DNA of 46,033 nt from Streptomyces sp. ISL-12 (lineage in GTDB: Bacteria; Actinomycetota; Actinomycetes; Streptomycetales; Streptomycetaceae), in contig NZ_JAGGOO010000065.1 of the NCBI RefSeq assembly GCF_018614415.1, forward strand, positions 1 to 46,033, written 5' to 3'. This document shows positions 1 through 8,438 of the stretch, piece by piece; within the stretch, counting starts at the first letter, position 1; each line of letters opens with the position of its first letter. The notes under the pieces are model-generated. The model searched no databases, was not told the origin of the DNA, and was given only the letters and a program-made list of their open reading frames with translations. A program made the translations under genes and the position numbers.

Positions 1-2
1 CG

Positions 3-833
3 CAGGCCCCGCAGGCCCCGCCTCCGCCGCCCGGGTACGGTCAGCAGGCCTCCTACGGCGCTCCGGGCGCCCCCCAAGGCGTACCGCCGCAGGGCGGCAT
101 GCAGCCGCCCCCGGGTGTGCCGCCCCAGGGTGTCCCCCAGACCCAGGGCATCCCCCAGAACCCGTCCCAGCCCGCCGGTGTGGCCGCCGCGCTGCAGAAG
201 TTCCGGGAGACACCCACCGGTCAGCGCTGGACGCAGCAGAACGAGAAGCTCGTCCGGGTCGACCTCGGCCTCGGCGACCAGCCCGTACTGGCCCGGCAGG
301 GCAGCATGGTGCTCTACCAGGGCAAGGTCGACTTCAGCTACAAGGGCGCCGGATTCACCGGCCGCATCGTCGGCAACGCCACCGGCCAGGAGATGCAGCT
401 GATGCGCTGCACCGGAAAGGGGCAGGTCTTCTTCGCCGACCAGTCCACGATGCTGCACCCCATCGAGCTCCAGGGCGACGCGGTCTGCGTCTCCGCCGAG
501 AACGTCCTGGCGTTCGACGAGGGCCTGCAGTACGAGATCCGCCGCATCGAGGGCCACGGCATTCCGGGCGGCGCGCTGTTCACGATGCAGTTCCGAGGCA
601 CCGGCACGATCGTCGTCAAGACGCACGGCACGCCCGTGGTCCTGCCGGTCACGCCCACCACGTTCGCGGACTGCAACGCGGTCGTCGCCTGGTCGGCCGC
701 CGCCCAGGTCATCGTCTCCAGCCAGGTGCGGATGCGGCGCAACAGCTACCCCGGCGACACCGGCGAGAGCGTGAACCTCCAGTTCCGGGGAGCGCCCGGC
801 AACTTCATCGTCGTCCAGCCGTACGAGATCTGA
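3..833 (+). CDS. AIM24-family protein, 5' truncated (C-terminal part, possibly of a TerD-AIM24 fusion)
   Basis: The frame is open from the first bases of the window, so the N-terminus lies outside; the ATG at 99 is probably internal. The visible start is a low-complexity Pro/Gln/Gly linker (repeats such as PPPPPGYGQQ). It is followed by about 215 residues of AIM24-type beta-rich sequence beginning near AALQKFRETPTGQRW and ending GNFIVVQPYEI. AIM24 proteins form a TRAP-like beta barrel, and no biochemical role is established. From memory, the Streptomyces orthologue carries a TerD domain before the linker, but that part cannot be seen here. It is first of three adjacent paralogues in one orientation with gaps of 13 and 17 bp, so an operon is likely. 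Family call sure; function unknown. Confidence 0.8.
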   Translation, partial: QAPQAPPPPPGYGQQASYGAPGAPQGVPPQGGMQPPPGVPPQGVPQTQGIPQNPSQPAGVAAALQKFRETPTGQRWTQQNEKLVRVDLGLGDQPVLARQGSMVLYQGKVDFSYKGAGFTGRIVGNATGQEMQLMRCTGKGQVFFADQSTMLHPIELQGDAVCVSAENVLAFDEGLQYEIRRIEGHGIPGGALFTMQFRGTGTIVVKTHGTPVVLPVTPTTFADCNAVVAWSAAAQVIVSSQVRMRRNSYPGDTGESVNLQFRGAPGNFIVVQPYEI

Positions 834-846
834 GGGAGAGCCCGAC

Positions 847-1527
847 ATGGACCAGCCGCTCGCGGGCTACGCCCCCGCCCCGGTCACCGCCCGTATGGAG
901 AACCACGGCGACCACATGCTGAAGGTCGCCGTGCAGACCGGCAACGACCTCTTCGCGCGCGTGGGCTCGATGGTCGCCTACGAGGGCTTCGTGCAGTACG
1001 AGCCCAACCCGCCCGCGGTCCGCCAGATCGCCAAGGACTGGATGACCGGCGAGGGCGCGCCCCTGATGAAGTGCTCCGGCGACGGCCTGCTCTATCTCGC
1101 CGACTACGGCGCGGACGTCGTCGTCATCAACCTCGACGGTGAGGGGATCTCCGTCAACGCCACCAACCTGCTGGCCTTCGACGCGCATCTCACCTGGGGC
1201 GTGGAGCGGGTCAAGGGGCTGGCGAAGTTCGCCGGCCAGGGGCTGTGGAACACCAGGATCTCCGGACAGGGGTGGGTGGCGCTCACCTCGCGGGGCAAGC
1301 CGATCGTCGTCGACTGCGGTGGCGGCGAGGACGAGACCTACGTCGACCCGGACGCGCTCGTCGCCTGGTCGCCGAACCTGAAGGTGAAGGGCAAGCGCAG
1401 CTTCAAGGCGGGGTCGCTGATCGGCCGCGGCAGCGGCGAGGCCTACCAGATGGCCTTCTCCGGTCAGGGCATCGTCGTCGTCCAGCCCAGTGAGGACAGC
1501 ACCGACCGCCTCCGGGTCCGGGGCTGA
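847..1527 (+). CDS. AIM24-family protein (second paralogue)
   Basis: A 226-residue protein with no signal peptide or membrane segment. Its core (GNDLFARVGSMVAYEGFVQY, LLYLADYGADVVVINLDGEG, NATNLLAFDAHLTWGVERVK and a closing GQGIVVVQPSE) runs parallel to both neighbours and is typical of AIM24. The ATG at 847 has a purine-rich ribosome site (GAGGGAGAG) that overlaps the upstream stop codon region, which suggests translational coupling. The family is linked to mitochondrial inheritance in yeast. In bacteria it is widespread but uncharacterised, so I assign no function. The three copies may form a hetero-oligomer; that is inference only. Confidence 0.85.
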   Translation: MDQPLAGYAPAPVTARMENHGDHMLKVAVQTGNDLFARVGSMVAYEGFVQYEPNPPAVRQIAKDWMTGEGAPLMKCSGDGLLYLADYGADVVVINLDGEGISVNATNLLAFDAHLTWGVERVKGLAKFAGQGLWNTRISGQGWVALTSRGKPIVVDCGGGEDETYVDPDALVAWSPNLKVKGKRSFKAGSLIGRGSGEAYQMAFSGQGIVVVQPSEDSTDRLRVRG

Positions 1528-1544
1528 GGGGGAGCAGAAACACC

Positions 1545-2300
1545 ATGCAGAGCCCGCTTTTCGCCTACAACGACCAGCAGACCCAGGAACGCTGGAGCCT
1601 GCAGAACCCGCAGATGCTCCGCGTCGCCCTGGAGGGACACGACGACATCCTCGCCCGCAAGGGCACGATGGTCGCCTACCAGGGGCTCGTCGAGTTCGAC
1701 GCCGAGTTCCAGAGCCGCGGCCAGGCACGCGCGCGTGCGCACACGGGCGAGGGAGTGGACCTGATGCGCTGCCACGGACAGGGCACGGTCTACCTCGCCA
1801 ACCTCGCCCAGCGGATCCACGTGATGGACGTCGAGCAGGAGGGGCTCACCGTCGACAGCTCCTACGTGCTGGCGATGGACTCCTCCCTGCACCACGAGGT
1901 CATCGCCGTGGACAGCCTCTACGGCATCTCCGGCTCGGGGAAGTACCAGCTCAACATCACCGGGCGCGGCCGGGTCGCGCTGATGACCTCCGGCGCCCCG
2001 CTGCTGATGCGGGTGACGCCCGACACGTACGTCAACTGCGACGCCGACGCGATCGTGGCCTGGTCCACGGGGCTGCGGGTGCAGATGCAGGCCCAGACGC
2101 ACTCCTCGGGGGTGTTCCGGCGCCGCGGCAACACCGGTGAGGGCTGGGAGCTGAGCTTCATGGGCAACGGCTTCGCCCTCGTACAGCCCAGTGAGCTGCT
2201 GCCGCCACAGAACGCGGCGATCGGGTCGGGCCTGGGCGCGCAGTACGGCGTGGGCCAGCAGGGGGCGCGTGGTCAGAACCAGGGCAACGTCTGGAGTTGA
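1545..2300 (+). CDS. AIM24-family protein (third paralogue)
   Basis: A 251-residue protein carrying the same AIM24 pattern (DDILARKGTMVAYQGLVEFD, GQGTVYLANLAQRIHVMDVE, SSYVLAMDSSLHHEVIAVD, GFALVQPSE). It ends with a Gly/Gln-rich tail of about 35 residues (GLGAQYGVGQQGARGQNQGN) that the second paralogue lacks and that recalls the linker of the first. The ATG at 1545 lies behind a GGGGGAG site. It is last in the three-gene set and is followed by a strong bidirectional hairpin. Function unknown. Confidence 0.85.
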   Translation: MQSPLFAYNDQQTQERWSLQNPQMLRVALEGHDDILARKGTMVAYQGLVEFDAEFQSRGQARARAHTGEGVDLMRCHGQGTVYLANLAQRIHVMDVEQEGLTVDSSYVLAMDSSLHHEVIAVDSLYGISGSGKYQLNITGRGRVALMTSGAPLLMRVTPDTYVNCDADAIVAWSTGLRVQMQAQTHSSGVFRRRGNTGEGWELSFMGNGFALVQPSELLPPQNAAIGSGLGAQYGVGQQGARGQNQGNVWS

Positions 2301-2320
2301 CCCCAGGCGCAGGCGCAGGC

Positions 2321-2355
2321 GTAAGGGGCGATCACCGTGGGTGCTCGCCCCTTAC
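2321..2355. terminator. Bidirectional hairpin between AIM24 operon and Nudix gene
   Basis: The arms GTAAGGGGCGA (2321-2331) and TCGCCCCTTAC (2345-2355) pair perfectly over 11 bp. The 13-nt loop can form a further CACC/GGTG pairing. It sits between convergent genes ending at 2300 and 2404 and would serve both strands. Confidence 0.75.
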
Positions 2356-2403
2356 CTGTACGCCGTGCAGAGCACTCAGGAGCACTCGGAGTCCTCAAAG
2401 CCC

Positions 2404-2931
2404 TCAGAGCCTGGCCCGGGTGGCGGCCACCAGCCGGACGACCGACTCGTCCGCCACCTCCGCGACCTCGTCGTAGCCGAACCAGCGCAGGTCCAGGGAC
2501 TCGTCGCTGATCGCCTCGACCGCGTCCGGCGGGGCCAGGGCCGCGTACTGGACGTCCAGGTGCCAGGCGCACGGCGTGTGGTGGCGGTCCAGCCGCACCG
2601 GGCCCCCGGGCAGTAGGGCGAGGCCGGCGATGCCGGACTCCTCGGTGCCCTCGCGCAGCGCGGACGCGGCGAGCGTGACGTCCTCGGGCTCGCAGTGGCC
2701 GCCCATCTGCAGCCACATGCGCAGCTTGCGGTGGAGGGTCAGCAGGACCCGGCCCCGCGACGGGTCGGCCACCAGGGCGCTCGCCGTGACGTGCCCGTCC
2801 GCGCAGGACTTCCACAGGCCGTCCGGGTGGGCCGCCAGATGGTCCAGATACCGCCCGCGCAGCTCGTCCTGGGCCTCGTCCTGGCCCTCGTACCCCTTGA
2901 GCACGAGGACCGCGTCGTCGTGAAGGCTCAC
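2404..2931 (-). CDS. Nudix hydrolase
   Basis: A 175-residue protein with a Nudix signature in its middle (MGGHCEPEDVTLAASALREG then TEESGI). The REGTEESG core provides the metal-binding glutamates. Spacing between the first glycine pair and the RE element is slightly longer than the classical box, as in the actinobacterial GGHxExxDxTLxxAAxRE subgroup. Such enzymes cleave nucleoside diphosphates linked to another moiety; the substrate cannot be read from sequence. The GTG start at 2931 overlaps the stop of the upstream DUF2342 gene in a GTGA, so the pair is translationally coupled. No signal peptide, so cytoplasmic. Confidence 0.88.
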   Translation of the reverse strand: MSLHDDAVLVLKGYEGQDEAQDELRGRYLDHLAAHPDGLWKSCADGHVTASALVADPSRGRVLLTLHRKLRMWLQMGGHCEPEDVTLAASALREGTEESGIAGLALLPGGPVRLDRHHTPCAWHLDVQYAALAPPDAVEAISDESLDLRWFGYDEVAEVADESVVRLVAATRARL

Positions 2932-4358
2932 TCGGCTCCGTCGCCCTCGTCCCGCTGGTCCCGCTTCTTCAGGTCCGGCTTGTCGGCGGCCTCGCCGAGC
3001 ATCTTGTCCAGCTCGGAGAAGTCCAGCTGCTCGCGGTGGACGAAGCCGTCCGGGTCGTCCAGGTCGGTGGCGGTCGGCAGCATGTCCGGGTGGGCCCACA
3101 GGCCGTCCCGGCCGTCGACACCGCGCGCGTCCGTCAGCGACGCCCACAGCCGGGAGGCGTCCCGCAGCCGGCGGGGGCGCAGCTCCAGGCCGATCAGCGT
3201 GGCGAAGGTCTGCTCCGCCGGGCCACCGGAGGCACGGCGGCGGCGCAGCGTCTCGCGCAGCGCGTCGGCGGACGACAGCCGCGGCTTGGCGGCGGCGTGC
3301 ACCACCGCGTCCACCCAGCCCTCGACGAGCGCCAGAGCCGTCTCCAGCCGGGCCAGGGCCGCCTTCTGCTCCGGGGTGTCCTCCGGCTGGAACATGCCCT
3401 GCTGGAGAGCCTCCTGCAGCTGCTCCGGGTTCTGCGGGTCGAACTGGCCGACCACGTCCTCCAGCTTCGCCGTGTCGACCTTGATGCCGCGCGCGTAGCC
3501 GTCGACCGCGCCGAACAGGTGCGAGCGCAGCCACGGGACGTGCGCGAAGAGACGCTGGTGGGCGGCCTCGCGCAGGGCGATGTACAGCCGCACCTCCTCC
3601 TGGGGCACGCCCAGGTCCTTGCCGAACCGCTCGACGTTGGCCGGCAGCAGGGCGGCCTTGCCGGCCGGGCCCAGCGGCAGGCCGATGTCGGACGAGCCGA
3701 CGACCTCACCGGCGAGCACACCCACGGCCTGCCCGATCTGCGTGCCGAACATGGCGCCGCCCATGGAGCGCATCATGCCGATCAGCGGGCCGGCCATGGC
3801 CTGCATCTCCTCCGGCAGGACGTCGCCCATGGCGTTGCCGACGCGCTCGGCGACCGGGTCGACCAGCTCCTTCCAGGCGGGCAGGGTCGCCTCGACCCAC
3901 TCCGCGCGGCTCCAGGCCACCGCGGTGCCCGCGCCGGAGGGCAGGGCGGTGGCGTCGTCGAGCCACAGGTCCGCCAGCCGCACGGCCTCCTGGACGGCAC
4001 TGCGCTCGGCGGGGCCGACACTCGCGTCCTTGGTGCCGTCCGGGGCGCCCTGGGCGACCGTCTGGCGGGCGATCTGCTTGGCCATGTCCCAGTTCACCGG
4101 GCCGCCCTCGTAGGAGAGCATCTGGCCCAGCTGCTGGAAGGCGGCGCCCAGGTCGTTGGGGTTCATGGAACCGAACATGGCCGCGAACGGATTGTCCGCG
4201 CCGGGGCCGCCAAGGCCTCCGGCCCCGGGCAGGCCGCCGAAACCGAACGGGTTGGCCGGTCCCTGACCACCACCGCTCTGCTGGTCCTTCTTCTTGCCCT
4301 TGTCGCCGTCGTCCGGCTCCTCCGGCGGAAGGCCGAATCCGAATGGGGTGTCACTCAC
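2928..4358 (-). CDS. DUF2342 / zincin-like (putative zinc-dependent metalloprotease) protein
   Basis: About 476 residues. The N-terminus is low-complexity (DTPFGFGLPPEEPDDG, a Lys/Gly-rich stretch, then repeated NPFGFGG), and the body is the actinobacterial DUF2342/Zincin_2 family. The zincin-like helix appears as IALREAAHQRLFAHVPWL. It lacks a canonical HExxH, so proteolytic activity is unproven. I chose the GTG at 4358 (VSDTPFGF) because GAGG lies six bases upstream. An ATG at 4415 in frame would add 19 unlikely residues. It is first gene of a two-gene operon with the Nudix hydrolase and is divergent from the SDR gene. Confidence 0.8.
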   Translation of the reverse strand: MSDTPFGFGLPPEEPDDGDKGKKKDQQSGGGQGPANPFGFGGLPGAGGLGGPGADNPFAAMFGSMNPNDLGAAFQQLGQMLSYEGGPVNWDMAKQIARQTVAQGAPDGTKDASVGPAERSAVQEAVRLADLWLDDATALPSGAGTAVAWSRAEWVEATLPAWKELVDPVAERVGNAMGDVLPEEMQAMAGPLIGMMRSMGGAMFGTQIGQAVGVLAGEVVGSSDIGLPLGPAGKAALLPANVERFGKDLGVPQEEVRLYIALREAAHQRLFAHVPWLRSHLFGAVDGYARGIKVDTAKLEDVVGQFDPQNPEQLQEALQQGMFQPEDTPEQKAALARLETALALVEGWVDAVVHAAAKPRLSSADALRETLRRRRASGGPAEQTFATLIGLELRPRRLRDASRLWASLTDARGVDGRDGLWAHPDMLPTATDLDDPDGFVHREQLDFSELDKMLGEAADKPDLKKRDQRDEGDGAE

Positions 4359-4551
4359 GGGGTTCCTCGGCTGGTAGGGCCGCCGGTTCTCTCCGGCGGC
4401 ACGGCTGCCCGACATTCACCACCCAGCGTAGACACCCGGGGCGGATCGGGCCTCGGTGCTTCGCCGACTGACGGCCTGCGGCAGGATGGATGCCACCTGG
4501 TACGTACGCGTCACACGCGTCCGTACTGAAGACAACCGCTGGAGACGCCCG

Positions 4552-5673
4552 GTGAGTTCCCCAGATCCACAGGTTCGCGCAGCGCGAAACCAGTCAACCA
4601 GTCCCGCCGGCCCCGTGGCGCGGGGGCCCGTCGTCGCGGTGACCGGCGCCGCGTCCGGGACCGGCGCGCTGCTCACCGCGCGGCTCGCCGCGTCCGACGA
4701 GGTCAAGCGGGTCGTGGCGATCGACGAGCGGCGCGGCGAGTGCGCCGAGGCGCACTGGCACGTCCTGGACGTACGGGACCCGGCCATCGCCGACAAGCTG
4801 CGCGGCGCGGACGTCGTGGTGCACCTCGCGCTCGACCTCGACCTGGAGACCGATGCCGCCGCCCGGACGGCCTACAACGTCCGGGGGACGCAGACCGTCC
4901 TGACCGCCGCCGCGGCGGCCGGTGTGCACCGGGTGGTGCTGTGCACGTCCGCGATGGTCTACGGCGCGCTGCCGGACAACGAGCTGCCGCTGTCGGAGGA
5001 CGCCGAGCTGCGCGCCACCGCCGAGGCCACCGGCGTCGGCGACCTGCTGGAGATCGAGCGCCTCGCCCGCCGCGCGCCCCGCGCGCACCCCGGTCTGAAC
5101 GTCACCGTGGTCCGCCCCGCCGTCCTGGTCGGCGGCACCGACACCGCGCTGACCAGGTACTTCGAGTCGCCCCGGCTGCTCGTGGTGGCCGGGTCGCGGC
5201 CCGCCTGGCAGTTCTGCCACGTGGACGACCTGTGCGGGGCGCTGGAGTACGCCGCCCTGGAGAAGGTCGACGGCGAGCTGGCCGTCGGCTGCGACGGCTG
5301 GCTGGAGCAGGAGGAGGTCGAGGAGCTGAGCGGCATCCGGCGCATGGAGCTGCCCTCCGCGGTCGCCCTGGGCGCGGCGGCCCGGCTGCACCGCATCGGG
5401 CTCACCCCCTCCCCGGCCGGGGACCTCGCCTACACGATGTACCCGTGGGTGGTGAGCGGGAGCCGGCTGCACGACGCGGGGTGGCGGCCGAAGTACACGA
5501 ACGAGGAGGTCCTCGCCGAGCTGCTGGACGAGGTGTCCGGCCGGCACACCGTCGCCGGCCGGCGGCTCGGCCGCAAGGACGCCACGGCGGCGGGCGCCGC
5601 GGGCGCGACGGTGGCCCTGCTGGGCGCCGCGGCGGTGGTACGGCGGGCCCGCAAGGCCCGTCGGCGGATCTGA
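4552..5673 (+). CDS. NAD-dependent epimerase/dehydratase (SDR) family protein
   Basis: 373 residues from a GTG at 4552, chosen because GGAG lies seven bases before it; an upstream in-frame ATG at 4456 has no ribosome site. The Rossmann glycine motif VTGAASGTGALL follows an N-terminal tail of about 20 residues. Further extended-SDR elements are an acidic DERRGE after beta-2, ADVVVHLALDLD, and the catalytic-type SAMVYG. The last about 30 residues (AAGAAGATVALLGAAAVVRR then basic residues) look like a single membrane anchor or amphipathic tail, unusual for a soluble SDR. Substrate unknown; a nucleotide-sugar or isoprenoid-type substrate is possible but unsupported. Confidence 0.82.
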   Translation: MSSPDPQVRAARNQSTSPAGPVARGPVVAVTGAASGTGALLTARLAASDEVKRVVAIDERRGECAEAHWHVLDVRDPAIADKLRGADVVVHLALDLDLETDAAARTAYNVRGTQTVLTAAAAAGVHRVVLCTSAMVYGALPDNELPLSEDAELRATAEATGVGDLLEIERLARRAPRAHPGLNVTVVRPAVLVGGTDTALTRYFESPRLLVVAGSRPAWQFCHVDDLCGALEYAALEKVDGELAVGCDGWLEQEEVEELSGIRRMELPSAVALGAAARLHRIGLTPSPAGDLAYTMYPWVVSGSRLHDAGWRPKYTNEEVLAELLDEVSGRHTVAGRRLGRKDATAAGAAGATVALLGAAAVVRRARKARRRI

Positions 5674-5804
5674 CCGCCGTAAGCCCTCTTCGGCTCCCGA
5701 GAGCCATCCTCGCCCCCGCATTCCCGGCCGCTCGGGCCGCCACGCGCGCGTACCGGCCGGCGGCACGGTTCCGCGCCGCCCGCGCCGTGCGGCACGATGG
5801 AGCC

Positions 5805-6266
5805 ATGGCACCCATGAACGATCACCCCGGCGAGCAGGCCGCGCCGGACCCCGTGAAGCTGATCGCGATCAGGGACACCCCGCTCTCCGTGGACGAGGTC
5901 TTCCGGGCCGTCGGGGACACCTCGGCCGGCGGGACCGCCCTGTTCGTGGGCACCGTGCGCGACCACGACGGGGGAGCGGACGTCGACCGGCTCGGCTACT
6001 CCTGCCACCCCAGCGCCGAGGCCGAGATGCGGCGGATCGCCGAGAAGGTCGTCGCCGAGTACCCGGTGCGCGCCCTGGCCGCCGTGCACCGCGTGGGCGA
6101 CCTCCAGGTCGGTGACCTCGCCGTCGTCGTGGCCGTCTCCTGCCCGCACCGGGGAGAGGCGTTCGACGCCTGCCGCAAGCTGATCGACGACCTCAAGCAC
6201 GAGGTGCCCATCTGGAAGCACCAGACGTTCGCCGACGGCACGGAGGAGTGGGTGGGCGCCTGCTGA
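5805..6266 (+). CDS. moaE: Molybdopterin synthase catalytic subunit MoaE
   Basis: 153 residues matching MoaE throughout: GGTALFVGTVRDHDGG, LGYSCHPSAEAEMRRIAEKV, AAVHRVGDLQVGDLAVVVAV, HRGEAFDACRKLIDDLK and PIWKHQTFADGTEEWVG. The lysine in PIWK corresponds to the conserved C-terminal lysine of the active site. MoaE with the thiocarboxylated MoaD converts cyclic pyranopterin monophosphate to molybdopterin in the cytosol. No moaD or other cofactor gene is adjacent. The start may be 5805 or the next ATG at 5814; a -10-like CACGAT six bases before 5805 and the lack of a well-spaced ribosome site suggest a leaderless start. Confidence 0.92.
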   Translation: MAPMNDHPGEQAAPDPVKLIAIRDTPLSVDEVFRAVGDTSAGGTALFVGTVRDHDGGADVDRLGYSCHPSAEAEMRRIAEKVVAEYPVRALAAVHRVGDLQVGDLAVVVAVSCPHRGEAFDACRKLIDDLKHEVPIWKHQTFADGTEEWVGAC

Positions 6267-6290
6267 ACCTCCTGAGCCGTCTGCCGAGGC

Positions 6291-6330
6291 TGCCGGGGGC
6301 CCGTCCGGTTGCGTAACCGCACCCCCGGCA
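6291..6330 (+). terminator. Hairpin downstream of moaE
   Basis: TGCCGGGGG (6291-6299) pairs with CCCCCGGCA (6322-6330) over 9 bp, and GGTT/AACC can form an inner stem (6308-6319). It starts 25 bp after the moaE stop. There is no U-tract, as is common in Streptomyces. Confidence 0.6.
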
Positions 6331-6399
6331 CGACCGTTGACACTGCGGATGGTTAATCTGCTGATCAGTCAGTCGCGTACATGGGGTCGGGAGGTCGGC

Positions 6400-6564
6400 A
6401 TGGCTGCGCTCGCCTGGTTGCTCATTCCGCTGGTGGCCGCGATCGTCGCGGGGCTGTGGGGCAGTTGGGCCAACCGGACCCGCAAGATCCGCGGTGACGG
6501 CCCCGAGCTCGACGGGTACGCGCGCTTCCGTGAGGCCATGGAGAAGCAGCACTCACGCTCGTAG
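6400..6564 (+). CDS. Small single-pass membrane protein, unknown function
   Basis: A 54-residue protein starting at the ATG at 6400, behind a good GGGAGG ribosome site five bases upstream. Residues 2-22 (AALAWLLIPLVAAIVAGLWG) form one hydrophobic segment, followed by a basic patch (NRTRKIRGDG) and a polar tail ending EAMEKQHSRS. The positive charges after the segment favour an N-out, C-in arrangement. It lies between moaE and the YlbL-like protease in the same orientation, 78 bp before the latter. I recognise no named family and assign no function. Real gene likely, given the ribosome site and the clear topology. Confidence 0.72.
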   Translation: MAALAWLLIPLVAAIVAGLWGSWANRTRKIRGDGPELDGYARFREAMEKQHSRS

Positions 6565-6642
6565 GCGACCCGCTCGCGGGCGGTGTGCCCTGCCCGGCTG
6601 CCCTGACGGTGCGCTGACAGGACCGTCCCGTACTGTCGTTCC

Positions 6643-7737
6643 ATGCCACGCCGCACCGCGACGATGCTCGCCTCGACCCTGATGCTGATCGCACTCCTGT
6701 GCGCGGGGGTGTTCATCCCCGTGCCGTACTCGGAGATGTCCCCGGGGCCGACGGTGAACACGCTGGGTGACCACGACGGCGAGCCGGTGCTGCAGATCTC
6801 CGGGCGCAAGACGTACGAGGCGAGCGGGCACCTCAACATGACGACCGTCCGCGTCACCAGCGCCGACTACAAGATGAACCTCGTCGAGGCCGTCTACGGC
6901 TGGCTCGCCCACGACAACAAGGTCGTGCCGCACGACACGCTCTACCCGGACGGCAAGACGGAGGAGGAGTCCACGCAGGAGAACGCCGAGGAGTTCAGCC
7001 AGTCCCAGGAGAGCGCCAAGGTCGCGGCGCTGAAGGAGCTGGACATCCCGGTGCGGTCCTGGGTGGTGGTCTCCACCGTCGTCAAGGACTCCCCGGCCGA
7101 GGGCAAGCTGCACGCCGGTGACGTGATCAAGTCGGTCGACGGTACGACGGTGAAGCAGCCCGCCGACGTCGCCGAGCTGGTGACCGAGCACAAGCCCGGT
7201 GAGGACGTCGTCTTCACGGTGGTGCCCGCCAAGGAGCAGGCCGCCGCCGAGAAGGAGAACCGGACGGCGACCACCACCGAGAAGGTCACCATCACCACCA
7301 CCTCCTCCGACGACACCGGCGAGAAGCGCGCCATCGTCGGCATCTCGGCGGGGACCGACCACACCTTCCCGTTCAGCATCGACATCAAGCTCGCGGACGT
7401 CGGCGGCCCCAGCGCCGGCCTGATGTTCGCGCTCGGCATCTACGACAAGCTGACGCCCGGCGACCTCACCGGCGGCGAGTTCGTCGCGGGCACCGGCACC
7501 ATCGACGACGACGGCACGGTCGGCCCGATCGGCGGCATCGAGATGAAGACCGTCGGCGCCCGCGACAAGGGCGCCCGGTACTTCCTGACGCCCGCCGACA
7601 ACTGCGCCGCCGCGGCCGAGGACACCCCCGACGGGCTCACCCTGGTCAAGGTGAAGACCATCGACGACGCCCTGGACGCGCTGAAGGACATCCGCTCGGG
7701 GGACACGGACGCCCTGCCCTCCTGCACCGCCGGATAG
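6643..7737 (+). CDS. PDZ and Lon-type S16 domain membrane-anchored serine protease (YlbL-like)
   Basis: 364 residues. Residues 5-25 form an N-terminal membrane anchor (TMLASTLMLIALLCAGVFIP), followed by the family motif VPYSEMSPGPTVNTLG. A PDZ domain spans about 145-200 (VKDSPAEGKLHAGDVIKSVD). The C-terminal half is a Lon S16-like fold with the catalytic serine in GGPSAGLMFALGIYD and the dyad lysine in GIEMKTVGA. The active site should face outside the membrane. A low-complexity EKENRTATTTEK stretch separates PDZ and protease domains. There is no ribosome site before the ATG at 6643; a TACTGT hexamer six bases upstream suggests a leaderless transcript. The gene ends three bases from the convergent PPA1309 gene. 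Physiological substrate unknown. Confidence 0.88.
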   Translation: MPRRTATMLASTLMLIALLCAGVFIPVPYSEMSPGPTVNTLGDHDGEPVLQISGRKTYEASGHLNMTTVRVTSADYKMNLVEAVYGWLAHDNKVVPHDTLYPDGKTEEESTQENAEEFSQSQESAKVAALKELDIPVRSWVVVSTVVKDSPAEGKLHAGDVIKSVDGTTVKQPADVAELVTEHKPGEDVVFTVVPAKEQAAAEKENRTATTTEKVTITTTSSDDTGEKRAIVGISAGTDHTFPFSIDIKLADVGGPSAGLMFALGIYDKLTPGDLTGGEFVAGTGTIDDDGTVGPIGGIEMKTVGARDKGARYFLTPADNCAAAAEDTPDGLTLVKVKTIDDALDALKDIRSGDTDALPSCTAG

Positions 7738-7740
7738 CGC

Positions 7741-8283
7741 CTACTCGGCGAAGGTCGCCGCCAGCGCCTCGGCCAGCCCCGGCACCAGGTCGGACCCGGT
7801 GAGCACCTCCGTCGGCGTGTCCTTCTCGCGCAGCCTGAGGGCCGACTCGCGGGCCCCGTCGCGCAGCACGGCCACCGTCATCCGCACCTCCTGCCGGTCC
7901 GGGTGGTCCGCCACCCACTTGGTCAGCTCGGCCTCGCCCAGCCCCTCCGGCACCTGCGCCTCGGCGGACGGCGGCAGCATCAGCCGCTCCACGGAGAGCG
8001 CGCAGCCGGCCACCGCGTCCGGCCAGGCGATGGTGCCCAGGAACTCGTCCAGCGGCCGGTCCGTTGGTACTTCGTCCTGCTCGATCGGAGTGAGGCCGGC
8101 CGACTCGCCCTCGTCCCCGAGACCGAGCCGGTCCGCGAGCGAGGGCTGTTCGGCCTGGAGCCGTGCGGTGTCTACGAGTGCGAAGAGGCGGGCGGGCTGG
8201 TCCCAGCCGAGACCGGCGACGTACTCGTCGATCTCGAGTACGGACCGGGTCAGCGGGCTGGCCGCCATGGGGGTGTTGGACAT
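7741..8283 (-). CDS. PPA1309-family protein, unknown function
   Basis: 180 residues from the ATG at 8283 (MSNTPMAASPLTRSV), which has AGGA eight bases upstream. An in-frame ATG at 8367 would add 28 residues without a ribosome site. Recognisable family features are EIDEYVAGLGWDQPARLFAL near the start and TIAWPDAVAGCALSVERLML in the middle. It has no membrane segment or known catalytic motif. It is divergent from the UPF0182 gene, as in other actinomycetes. Function unknown. Confidence 0.8.
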   Translation of the reverse strand: MSNTPMAASPLTRSVLEIDEYVAGLGWDQPARLFALVDTARLQAEQPSLADRLGLGDEGESAGLTPIEQDEVPTDRPLDEFLGTIAWPDAVAGCALSVERLMLPPSAEAQVPEGLGEAELTKWVADHPDRQEVRMTVAVLRDGARESALRLREKDTPTEVLTGSDLVPGLAEALAATFAE

Positions 8284-8438
8284 GGTCACAATCCTGCCTC
8301 GTTCGGGGCCGGAATCGGGAACCGAGTAAACGATGAGTAAGTTGCATAAGTGTGGGCCCACGGGCACGGGGGCGCACGAGGGGCCCGCGAACCCGAGGGC
8401 CTGACGGACCTACAACAGCGAACTTCGAGGTGCTCACC

